This document shows positions 6,959-12,622 of a stretch of DNA of 15,861 nucleotides, one piece after another. The position numbers and the translations under genes were made by a program. Where the stretch lies: NCBI GenBank assembly GCA_043802865.1, contig JAZDKQ010000019.1, positions 1 to 15,861 on the forward strand, given 5' to 3'. Positions within the stretch are counted from its first letter, which is position 1, and each line of letters starts with the position of its first letter. Under the pieces are notes generated by a model. The model saw only the letters and a list, made by a program, of their open reading frames with translations, did no database searches and had not been told where the DNA came from. This stretch comes from JAPLXD01 sp043802865. Lineage in GTDB: Bacteria; Patescibacteriota; Minisyncoccia; Moranbacterales; UBA11712.

Positions 6959-6969
6959 TATTCTACCCT

Positions 6970-6992
6970 TTCCTAATCTCGGAGATTAGGAA
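6970..6992. repeat. Perfect palindrome, 11-bp arms with 1-base centre
   Basis: TTCCTAATCTC (6970-6980), G, GAGATTAGGAA (6982-6992). It has no T-run, so it is not a typical terminator. It lies between the hsp20 terminator and the promoter of the unknown operon. The outer bases CCTAA/TTAGG match those of the palindrome at 12566. Confidence 0.8.
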
Positions 6993-7003
6993 TGTCTTAA
7001 TAA

Positions 7004-7033
7004 ACAAAAAACCCGGCTGAATTAGCCGGGTTT
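7004..7033 (-). terminator. Rho-independent terminator of hsp20
   Basis: Perfect arms AAACCCGGCT/AGCCGGGTTT (7009-7018 and 7024-7033) around GAATT. The T-run follows on the minus strand. It lies 15 bases after the hsp20 stop. Confidence 0.88.
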
Positions 7034-7047
7034 CAGAAAATATTAAT

Positions 7048-7623
7048 TTAAAACCCTCTCACTTGGATCTTCTTGCTCTTGGTTGTGTCGGATTTGAGAA
7101 GGCGGATGGTCAGAATTCCGTTTTTCATAGCGGCTTCGGCTTTGTCGGCGATGACTTCAATGGGGAGGATGACGGAGCGGGAAAAAGTTCCCCAATAGCA
7201 TTCTTGATAATAATAGTTTTCGCTCTCAACCACTTCTTCGTTTTTCCGATCTCCGCGGATGGTCACCATATCATTATTGATTGTCACATCCAGGTCTTCA
7301 GGCTTCACGCCGGCGATGGTTGATTTGATCACAATTTCGTTGTCGGTCTGATAGACATCGATCGTGAGCTGGCCCTCTGAATCGCCCGCCCAATTCTCGT
7401 CCTGCTCGGCAGGAGCGCTTGGCGCGGTCGGCTCAACGGCATAATCCTCTCGCATATTTACCTGCGGTTGGATTGAATGTCCTCCCATCTGAGGTTGAGA
7501 TTGAGGCTGAACTGGAGGTTGAGTTTGATAGTTGAAAGGCTGACCTTGCTCCCTATACACTTCTCTTTCTGGAACATTTCTTGATCCGGTGAGCCGTTCG
7601 AAAAATGACTTTTTTTCTTTCAT
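7048..7623 (-). CDS. Small heat-shock protein, Hsp20/alpha-crystallin family
   Basis: Protein of 191 residues. The alpha-crystallin domain (about 83-190) starts at EGQLTIDVYQTDNEIVIKST and includes AGVKPEDLDVTINNDMVTIRG and the A-x-x-x-N-G-I-L signature (AAMKNGILTI). It should be an ATP-independent holdase that keeps unfolded cytoplasmic proteins soluble. The first 75 residues are a Q/P-rich, likely disordered arm, longer than in typical bacterial Hsp20. A C-terminal I-x-I anchor is not obvious (the end reads KKIQVRGF). It has its own promoter and terminator, so it is a one-gene unit; no CIRCE or ROSE-type element was recognised in the roughly 30-base leader. Confidence 0.93.
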   Translation of the reverse strand: MKEKKSFFERLTGSRNVPEREVYREQGQPFNYQTQPPVQPQSQPQMGGHSIQPQVNMREDYAVEPTAPSAPAEQDENWAGDSEGQLTIDVYQTDNEIVIKSTIAGVKPEDLDVTINNDMVTIRGDRKNEEVVESENYYYQECYWGTFSRSVILPIEVIADKAEAAMKNGILTIRLLKSDTTKSKKIQVRGF

Positions 7624-7659
7624 AGAATTGCGCTTATGCTAATGATTTTTACTGCTTTC

Positions 7660-7688
7660 AGTATATATCCAGTTTCACAATTAGGCAA
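7660..7688 (-). promoter_or_regulatory. Sigma70-type promoter of hsp20
   Basis: TTGCCT (7688-7683) and TATACT (7665-7660) on the minus strand with 17-base spacing. The -35 box overlaps the stop codon of the upstream PrsW-like gene. Predicted start near 7653, leader about 30 bases. Confidence 0.6.
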
Positions 7689-8286
7689 GCCTCTTGTAAC
7701 TTAAGGCCAAAATCGATGTTCCGATCAGGAAGAATGCGGCCAGTGAAAAAACGACAAGGTAATTCGTAAAATCGCTTTTTTGGATAATCAAAAAATTGAA
7801 AAGCAGGTGGATAAGCACGGGAAAGAAGAGGATTTTCAGGTGTTTCAGTCGGCCGGAAAAGGTTTCGGCGGAAATGAATACTCCCATGAGGTATGCGGCG
7901 AGAGCATGGAGCGCGATAACGGTGGCGAAGAAAAAGATCACCTCCGGATTTCTGGACCGGAAGGTGGAAATAACTTTCTGATCGGAAACAAGAACCAATC
8001 CGATTTCGAGAACTCCCCACAGGGTGCCCAAGAAGAGGGAGGCGAGGACAAAGCGGATTTTTTCCATGCCAAACTTATTTCTGATCACAAAATATACAGC
8101 CCAGTATTTTGAAATTTCCTCAATGATTGCCGAAAAGGCGAGAAACCAGGTGAAATGCATATACGACTCAAGGACAATTTCTCTTTGCCAAAAAGCGCTG
8201 ACCACTGCGGCGACCAATTGCTCAACGACAATCGCAAGTGCGACGGAAACAATGGCAAGGAAAATTATTTTGATTATATTTTTCAT
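7681..8286 (-). CDS. PrsW-family intramembrane metalloprotease
   Basis: Polytopic membrane protein of 201 residues with about six hydrophobic segments. It carries the M82/CPBP-superfamily signature: EExxK (E56-E57-I-S-K60), a G-x-x-x-G-x-x-E stretch (GTLWGVLE), and two later membrane histidines (ALHALAAY; LIHLLFNF). In Bacillus, PrsW cleaves an anti-sigma factor; here no anti-sigma partner lies next to it, though a putative one is encoded at 14356-14793 in this window. It starts 6 bases after the tsaD stop, so it is co-transcribed with tsaD. The fold is well supported; the substrate is unknown. Confidence 0.8.
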   Translation of the reverse strand: MKNIIKIIFLAIVSVALAIVVEQLVAAVVSAFWQREIVLESYMHFTWFLAFSAIIEEISKYWAVYFVIRNKFGMEKIRFVLASLFLGTLWGVLEIGLVLVSDQKVISTFRSRNPEVIFFFATVIALHALAAYLMGVFISAETFSGRLKHLKILFFPVLIHLLFNFLIIQKSDFTNYLVVFSLAAFFLIGTSILALSYKRLA

Positions 8287-8292
8287 TTTGAT

Positions 8293-9360
8293 TTATTTCA
8301 ATTCAAATCCCGCGTCGGCTTCCAAATTCTTCCAATTATTCAGAAATTTTTTCTTATTTTTTGCCAATTTATATTGAAAATATCCGGCAATAGCGATCAT
8401 CGCGGCATTATCAAGGGAGTATTTAGCATCCAGCAAATGGTATTTAGTATCCGGCATGTTTTTTATTATTGCTTTGCCCAATTGTTTGCGCAATTCTTTG
8501 TTCGCGGAGACGCCTCCTCCCACGAGTATGGTTTTCGGATTATACTTTTTCGCCGCGCGCAGAGTTTTAAAAATCAAAACATCGATCACGGCTTGTTGAA
8601 ATTCAGCACAAAGGGCGGCGGTGAGACTTTTGTTTTTGAGTATTTGCGGATTATTCTTAACGGTATATAGCACAGCTGTTTTCAGGCCAGAGAAAGAGAA
8701 GTTTAAGTTTCCAGAGTTGATCATCGGTCGAGGAAGTTGGTATTTTGTATTTAGTATTTTGTATTTAGTATTTTTTTTAAATTTATCGGCTATTGCAGAT
8801 ACAGCCGGTCCTCCCGGATATCCCAATCCCAATATTCTTGCCACTTTATCAAACGCTTCTCCTGCCGCGTCGTCAAGTGTTTCGCCGACAATTTTGAAAT
8901 CAAGATGTTTTTTCATCAAAATGAGTTGGGTATGTCCTCCGGAAACAATGAGAGCTAGAATCGGAAATTTAGTTTTGGAATTTTTACCAACGAAGTTAGC
9001 ATAGATATGTCCTGCAATATGATGAACGCCAACCAGCGGTTTCTTCCATGCATAAGCAAGCACCTTTGCGGAATTTGTGCCGATGAGCAAAGCGGGAATA
9101 AGCCCCGGTCCTTGCGTGACGGTGATCAGGTCGATATTTTTTGAGGAGATGTTGTGTTTCTTGAAAGTTTTTTTGAGAAGCAGCGGCAGATTCTTCAGAT
9201 GTTCGCGGGCGGCCAAATTCGGCACGACTCCGCCGAAAGGCTGATGGACTTTGATTTGCGAAGAAACCAGATCATCGATCACTTCAAAATTATCTTTTCG
9301 GGCTTTGACGAGCGCAACCGCCGTCTCATCGCAGGAAGTTTCAATGGCAAGGATATTCAC
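8293..9360 (-). CDS. tsaD: tRNA N6-threonylcarbamoyladenosine transferase TsaD
   Basis: Essential enzyme that, with TsaB/TsaE, transfers threonylcarbamoyl to A37 of ANN-reading tRNAs. All key motifs are present: NILAIETSCDET at the start, metal-binding H114-x-x-x-H118 in VHHIAGHI, SGGHTQL, DDAAGEAFDKVARILGLGYPGGPA, NFSFSGLKTA, VGGGVSANKELR and DNAAMIA. The GTG at 9360 is chosen because it places NILAIETS at the canonical N-terminus. The frame extends to a TTG at 9384, which would add MKKHFSNG, encoded by one arm of an inverted repeat. Two variable loops (KYKILNTKYQ; DTKYHLLDAKYS) are encoded by TACTAAATAC-type repeats. It heads an operon with the PrsW-like gene. Confidence 0.95.
   Translation of the reverse strand: MNILAIETSCDETAVALVKARKDNFEVIDDLVSSQIKVHQPFGGVVPNLAAREHLKNLPLLLKKTFKKHNISSKNIDLITVTQGPGLIPALLIGTNSAKVLAYAWKKPLVGVHHIAGHIYANFVGKNSKTKFPILALIVSGGHTQLILMKKHLDFKIVGETLDDAAGEAFDKVARILGLGYPGGPAVSAIADKFKKNTKYKILNTKYQLPRPMINSGNLNFSFSGLKTAVLYTVKNNPQILKNKSLTAALCAEFQQAVIDVLIFKTLRAAKKYNPKTILVGGGVSANKELRKQLGKAIIKNMPDTKYHLLDAKYSLDNAAMIAIAGYFQYKLAKNKKKFLNNWKNLEADAGFELK
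8419..8456. repeat. Imperfect direct repeat inside tsaD, 21-base period
   Basis: GTATTTAGCATCCAGCA (8419-8435) and GTATTTAGTATCCGGCA (8440-8456) match at 15 of 17 positions. In frame they encode DTKYHLLDAKYS. The core GTATTTAGTAT is shared with the tandem repeat at 8741. Confidence 0.7.
8741..8776. repeat. 14-bp tandem repeat inside tsaD
   Basis: TATTTTGTATTTAG occurs at 8741-8754 and 8755-8768, followed by a partial copy. On the coding strand it reads AATACTAAATACAA-type units and gives KYKILNTKY in the protein, in a loop just before the conserved PRPM segment. Confidence 0.85.
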
Positions 9361-9438
9361 CCCGTTAGAAAAATGTTTTTTCAATGCCTTAGTCGACTTA
9401 AAAATAATTCCTTACAAATCCCCGATTTTCTAACGGGG
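9360..9438. repeat. 13-bp inverted repeat bracketing the tsaD leader
   Basis: CCCCGTTAGAAAA (9360-9372) and TTTTCTAACGGGG (9426-9438) are perfect complements with 53 bases between. In the tsaD mRNA the 3' arm ends at the first base of the GTG start codon, so pairing would hide the start region. The 5' arm is itself half of CCCCGTTAGAAAATCGGGG, which can form an alternative small hairpin. Confidence 0.75.
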
Positions 9439-9449
9439 TTCATGATGTT

Positions 9450-9478
9450 AGTATAATATATAAAGTATATTATATAAA
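9450..9478 (-). promoter_or_regulatory. Probable tsaD promoter
   Basis: TATACT (-10, 9455-9450) with TTTATA (-35, 9478-9473) 17 bases upstream on the minus strand. It lies in a 14-bp tandem AT-rich repeat (TATAATATATAAAG at 9452-9465, one-base variant at 9466-9479). Expected start near 9443, so the inverted repeat lies wholly in the transcript. Confidence 0.45.
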
Positions 9479-9493
9479 GCCTGCTCGCTTTTG

Positions 9494-9522
9494 TTGACTA
9501 ATTCAGTATTTTCTGCTATCAT
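9494..9522 (+). promoter_or_regulatory. Sigma70-type promoter of tRNA-Glu
   Basis: TTGACT (9494-9499) and TATCAT (9517-9522) are separated by 17 bases. Expected start near 9529, 16 bases before the tRNA. Confidence 0.7.
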
Positions 9523-9544
9523 TTGCTTTGTACTACCCGTTTTT

Positions 9545-9619
9545 GGCCCCATCGTCTATCGGTTAGGACATCAGGTTTTCATCCTGAAAAGAGGGGTTCG
9601 ACTCCCCTTGGGGCTACCA
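9545..9619 (+). tRNA. tRNA-Glu (anticodon TTC), CCA encoded
   Basis: Acceptor GGCCCCA/TGGGGCT with a G1-U72 wobble, D-stem GTCT/GGAC, anticodon stem TCAGG/CCTGA with loop TTTTCAT (anticodon TTC), T-stem GAGGGG/CCCCTT region with TTCGACT loop, discriminator A, and encoded CCA (9617-9619). It is the only one of the five tRNAs here with encoded CCA. Confidence 0.95.
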
Positions 9620-9643
9620 AGAACAAGGCATTTTTCCGCCCCC

Positions 9644-9682
9644 TTGACAAAACATTGCGTAAAAGCCAGTATTTTGGTAGTA
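9644..9682 (+). promoter_or_regulatory. Probable promoter region of HU gene
   Basis: A consensus TTGACA lies at 9644-9649 with CAGTAT 17 bases downstream; an overlapping alternative is TTGCGT then TAGTAT, also 17 bases apart. Either gives a leader of roughly 60-75 bases, which contains a small CCGCC/GGCGG hairpin (9697-9711). Confidence 0.4.
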
Positions 9683-9746
9683 TTTGAAAGTCGAACCCGC
9701 CTCTTCGGCGGACAAGCCTATAAAATCATAATTAACACGAAAAACC

Positions 9747-10016
9747 ATGAAGAAAAAAGAACTCGTGGAAGCGCTGGTTGAAAAGACTCAACTGGCAAAA
9801 AAGGACGTCATTATGGTCCTTGAGGAGATGGCCGAGATCGTGAAAGCCACGGTCAAGAAAGAAGCTGTTGAAATTCCCGGTCTCGTGAAGATCGAGAAGA
9901 GGCACCGGGCCGCCCGCATGGGTCGCAACCCGATGACCGGAGAAGCAATCAGCATTCCGGCCAAAACCGTTCTGAAGGCGAAAATTTTGAAGAAGCTCAA
10001 AGACGCGGTTATGTAA
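9747..10016 (+). CDS. hup: HU-family histone-like DNA-binding protein
   Basis: Nucleoid protein of 89 residues, the normal HU size, acting as a dimer that bends and compacts DNA. The N-terminal helices (KKELVEALVEKTQLAKKDV) are followed by the beta-arm signature RMGRNPMTGEAISIPA, which includes the conserved Pro that intercalates between base pairs. The C-terminus is Lys-rich (LKAKILKKLKDAV). The start ATG has no Shine-Dalgarno motif. HU and IHF subunits are hard to tell apart by eye; HU is preferred because no second subunit is seen. It is a single-gene unit with its own terminator. Confidence 0.94.
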   Translation: MKKKELVEALVEKTQLAKKDVIMVLEEMAEIVKATVKKEAVEIPGLVKIEKRHRAARMGRNPMTGEAISIPAKTVLKAKILKKLKDAVM

Positions 10017-10039
10017 TTTTTCAAAAGTTGAAGCAAAAG

Positions 10040-10066
10040 ATCCCTCCATAGCCGGGGGATTTTTTG
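10040..10066 (+). terminator. Rho-independent terminator of HU gene
   Basis: ATCCCTC pairs with GGGGGAT (one G-U) around a short loop and is followed by six T. The T-run also contains the start of the next gene's -35 box. Confidence 0.85.
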
Positions 10067-10092
10067 ATTTTTTGCGTGGTTTTTGCTACGAT
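10064..10092 (+). promoter_or_regulatory. Promoter of GT-C gene, near-leaderless
   Basis: TTGATT (10064-10069) and TACGAT (10087-10092) are separated by 17 bases. The ATG at 10102 begins only nine bases after the -10 box, so the leader would be about 2-3 bases. The -35 box is inside the T-run of the HU terminator. Confidence 0.5.
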
Positions 10093-10101
10093 TGGTGAGT
10101 A

Positions 10102-11811
10102 ATGAAAGAATTTATCAAGAAAAATTGGGTTTATCTCGTTCTGGTGCTCATCATTGTTGCCGCTACGGGATTTCGCGTCTGGCATTTTTCCGACTGGCTA
10201 CATTTTGGCATGGATCAAGCGAGAGACGCGTCTTTGGTCAAAGAAGCCGTTCAAAAAGGACCTTCGCAATTGCCGCTCCTTGGACCGCGGGCCGGAGGAA
10301 CTTTCGTGAGACTGGGTCCGATTTTTTATTATTTCCAATATTTGTCGGCCAAACTGTCCGGATCGACATCACCGTCAGTTTTCGCGTATCCCGATCTTTT
10401 GTTTTCGATTCTGGTCATTCCACTTTTTTTCTTTTTTTTGAAACTTTTTTTCAAGAATGCAACCGCGCTTCTGGTGACGGCTCTCTATGCTTTCAATTTC
10501 GTCATCATCCAATTTTCAAGATTTGCCTGGAATCCCAATTCGATTCCTTTTTGGACGCTTCTGACTTTTTACGCGCTTCTTCGAGCCGCGGACGAAAAAA
10601 AGAAAGGCAAAAAATATTTTTGGATTTCGCTCATCGCGATAGGATGGGCAGTGGCGGGACAACTTCATTTTGTGACGCTCGCCGCCATTCCCTTGGTGAT
10701 TTTGTTTTTTCTTCTTTGGACGGGGAAATGGCGAAATTTTTCATGGAAAGAAGCTGTGGCGGTTATCGTTTTGATGATGATATTTTTCGCTCCGGTCATA
10801 TTGAGCGATATAAAGATGTCAGGAGACAATGCCAAGCAGTTTATGTGGGCCTTCAAATACAAACCGCAGGAGCATAGTTTGACGGACAACTTGAAAGCCG
10901 ATCTCTCGATGCATGCCAACTACTACACGCAGATTCTCACGACCTACATCAGCCCGACAGGGAAAGCGTCGCTTTTGGCCGGCGCTATCTTGTCGTTGTT
11001 TGGGCTCATTTATATTTTTGGCAGTCTCAAAAAAGAAAAAGATGATCAGCGAAAAACTTTTCTCAAGTTGATTTTTGCTTGGGCGGCGGTTTCATTTTTG
11101 ATTCTTATTCCTTTTGCGTTTCAAATAAAGCCTCGGTTTCTGCTTTTTGAAATTTTTATTCCTTTTGTATTTGTCGGTTTTGGCGTGGAGTGGCTGCTCG
11201 CGGGAAAAAAATGGAAAAAACTGGCAACAGTGGCTGCTATTGGAGCGGTGTTCGTGATAATTTGTCTCAATACCGAAGCAACAGCTGCCTGGTTCGGAAA
11301 GCTCGAAAGCGGAAAAAAATTCAGCGTTTGGGGAGAGCGTTATCCATTCGTGCAATATCCGAAAGAAATAACGGTTTCCGATTTTCAGCAAGCGGCGGAC
11401 TTCGTCGAAAAAAAATCGCCCGATACCGGGAAGAAAATATATTTTTACGGGAACTTGGAGCTTCGAAATCCTTTGATATATCTGCTTAAAGAAAAAAATC
11501 CAGATCTTGATTATGGATATATTTCTTTCAGCAAGAAAGATTTTTCGGGAGCATATTTTTCCATCAGTACTGCCAATGGGGGTTTTGAGTCACTGCCAAA
11601 GCATTATCAGCCAAAATTCGATTTGATTGAGAATGCCATTTTTGAAAAGCTGGCCATCCAGGAATTGAGTCTCAAGGGAGTTCAGCCAAAAAAGAGCGAA
11701 GAAGAGAGCTTGAAAGAACCAAAAGATCCGAAAACGCAGTCTGAAACAGAAAAGAACAGTAAAAAAGGACTCAAAAAAAGCGATCGGGTTATCTGGGGAG
11801 ACATTTTTTAA
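10102..11811 (+). CDS. GT-C glycosyltransferase, PMT/ArnT-like (GT39/GT83 type)
   Basis: Polytopic membrane protein of 569 residues that should transfer a sugar from a polyprenyl-phosphate donor to a lipid, glycan or protein acceptor on the outer face of the membrane. After the first helix (about 10-29) comes the external loop with the hallmark acidic motif FGMDQARDA (D38, D42). About ten further helices follow up to residue 400, then a soluble C-terminal domain (about 420-520). The last 45 residues are highly charged (K/E/S repeats) and probably disordered. The start ATG at 10102 leaves almost no leader after the predicted promoter. It heads a string of envelope genes; acceptor and sugar are unknown. 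Confidence 0.85.
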   Translation: MKEFIKKNWVYLVLVLIIVAATGFRVWHFSDWLHFGMDQARDASLVKEAVQKGPSQLPLLGPRAGGTFVRLGPIFYYFQYLSAKLSGSTSPSVFAYPDLLFSILVIPLFFFFLKLFFKNATALLVTALYAFNFVIIQFSRFAWNPNSIPFWTLLTFYALLRAADEKKKGKKYFWISLIAIGWAVAGQLHFVTLAAIPLVILFFLLWTGKWRNFSWKEAVAVIVLMMIFFAPVILSDIKMSGDNAKQFMWAFKYKPQEHSLTDNLKADLSMHANYYTQILTTYISPTGKASLLAGAILSLFGLIYIFGSLKKEKDDQRKTFLKLIFAWAAVSFLILIPFAFQIKPRFLLFEIFIPFVFVGFGVEWLLAGKKWKKLATVAAIGAVFVIICLNTEATAAWFGKLESGKKFSVWGERYPFVQYPKEITVSDFQQAADFVEKKSPDTGKKIYFYGNLELRNPLIYLLKEKNPDLDYGYISFSKKDFSGAYFSISTANGGFESLPKHYQPKFDLIENAIFEKLAIQELSLKGVQPKKSEEESLKEPKDPKTQSETEKNSKKGLKKSDRVIWGDIF

Positions 11812-11820
11812 AATTTGGCG

Positions 11821-12570
11821 ATGATGGAAGATAAAATCAATCAAAACAAACCCTTTTTTCTGAAAGGCGCAAATGGCACAGGCATTCTGCTTCTCCACGG
11901 TTGGACTTCGCCTCCGGACGAGCTTTTTCCGCTTGCGAAATATCTGAATTCTTTTGGATACACGGTCAGCGCACCTCTCCTTCGCGGGCATGGGACGAGG
12001 CCGGAAGATTTGGAGCGAGTGTATTGGAAAGACTGGCTCGAAGACGCAAAAAAAGAACTGCGAAACCTGGAAGAAAATTCTTCAAAAATTTTCGTCGGTG
12101 GAATTTCGATGGGTGGGAATCTTGCGATGATTCTTTCAGAGGAGAAATCAGTCGCGGGCGTCATACCTCTTGGGGCGGCAATAAGATACAAGTTTCACCC
12201 GCTAGTGAAAATCATGCTATTCTTCATGGGTTTGACAAAAAAATATCGCAAGAAATATTATCCTCCTTGGGCGCGCAAAAAAATGGGCAATCGGAAAGTA
12301 TATATGTATTATCCGATTGAAAGCGCGAAAGAGGTGGTGCGTCTTGCCGATGCGACACGAACGATTCTGCCACAGATCACAAAACCGATTATGATAATAC
12401 AATCCACAACCGATCATCTGGTTTCAAAGAAATCCCCGCAAATGATCTTTAATGGAGTGAGCTCCAAGATCAAAGAAATATACTGGGTGAAAAATGCATA
12501 TCATGTTTTTGCGGGAGAGAGGAAAGTATGGGAGAAGATAGGAGGGTTTATTTCGCAAATTATTTCCTAA
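11821..12570 (+). CDS. Alpha/beta hydrolase, carboxylesterase/monoacylglycerol lipase-like
   Basis: About 249 residues with no signal peptide. The fold is marked by the oxyanion stretch LLLHGWTS (H26-G27), the nucleophile elbow GISMGG (S96), the acid in STTDHLV (D198) and the base in NAYHVF (H228): a complete Ser-Asp-His triad. Size and motif resemble Est30-type carboxylesterases and monoacylglycerol lipases, so a short-chain ester or glycerolipid substrate is likely. A basic insertion (KKYRKKYYPPWARKK) sits in the lid region. Start is ATG 11821 or 11824; the TTG at 11815 is less likely. It follows the GT-C gene by 9 bases. Its stop codon lies inside the palindrome at 12566. Confidence 0.85.
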   Translation: MMEDKINQNKPFFLKGANGTGILLLHGWTSPPDELFPLAKYLNSFGYTVSAPLLRGHGTRPEDLERVYWKDWLEDAKKELRNLEENSSKIFVGGISMGGNLAMILSEEKSVAGVIPLGAAIRYKFHPLVKIMLFFMGLTKKYRKKYYPPWARKKMGNRKVYMYYPIESAKEVVRLADATRTILPQITKPIMIIQSTTDHLVSKKSPQMIFNGVSSKIKEIYWVKNAYHVFAGERKVWEKIGGFISQIIS

Positions 12571-12607
12571 CATTCAATGTTAGGAGCGCCCAACATTGAA
12601 TGTTAGG
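12566..12607. repeat. Double palindrome, 16-bp arms and 10-base loop
   Basis: The left arm at 12566-12581 (starts CCTAACATTCAATG) is a perfect complement of the right arm at 12592-12607. Each half is also nearly self-complementary: CCTAACATT-C-AATGTTAGG at 12566-12584, and AACATT-G-AATGTT in the right half. It covers the hydrolase stop codon (12568-12570) and ends 15 bases before the GT4 ATG. There is no T-run, so a standard terminator is unlikely. Confidence 0.9.
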
Positions 12608-12622
12608 GTGTTAGAAAATTTT

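Noticed and set aside
8155..8670. 171-residue plus-strand frame opposite PrsW-like gene and tsaD
   Set aside because: It spans the junction of two well-supported minus-strand genes and shows no family features.
9452..9479. 14-bp AT-rich tandem as a replication origin or iteron
   Set aside because: Only two copies, no DnaA boxes or dnaA/dnaN nearby; explained by the tsaD promoter region.
9697..9711. Hairpin in the HU leader as an autoregulatory element
   Set aside because: Only five pairs and no further support; too weak to call.
10083..10877. 264-residue open frame on the plus strand
   Set aside because: It overlaps the GT-C gene in another frame, is rich in R/S/F, has no domain or start signal, and the GT-C frame has clear motifs.
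12566..12607. Considered as a minimal CRISPR repeat-spacer
   Set aside because: There are only two units with a few bases between them, no spacers, no cas genes; the structure is a palindrome.
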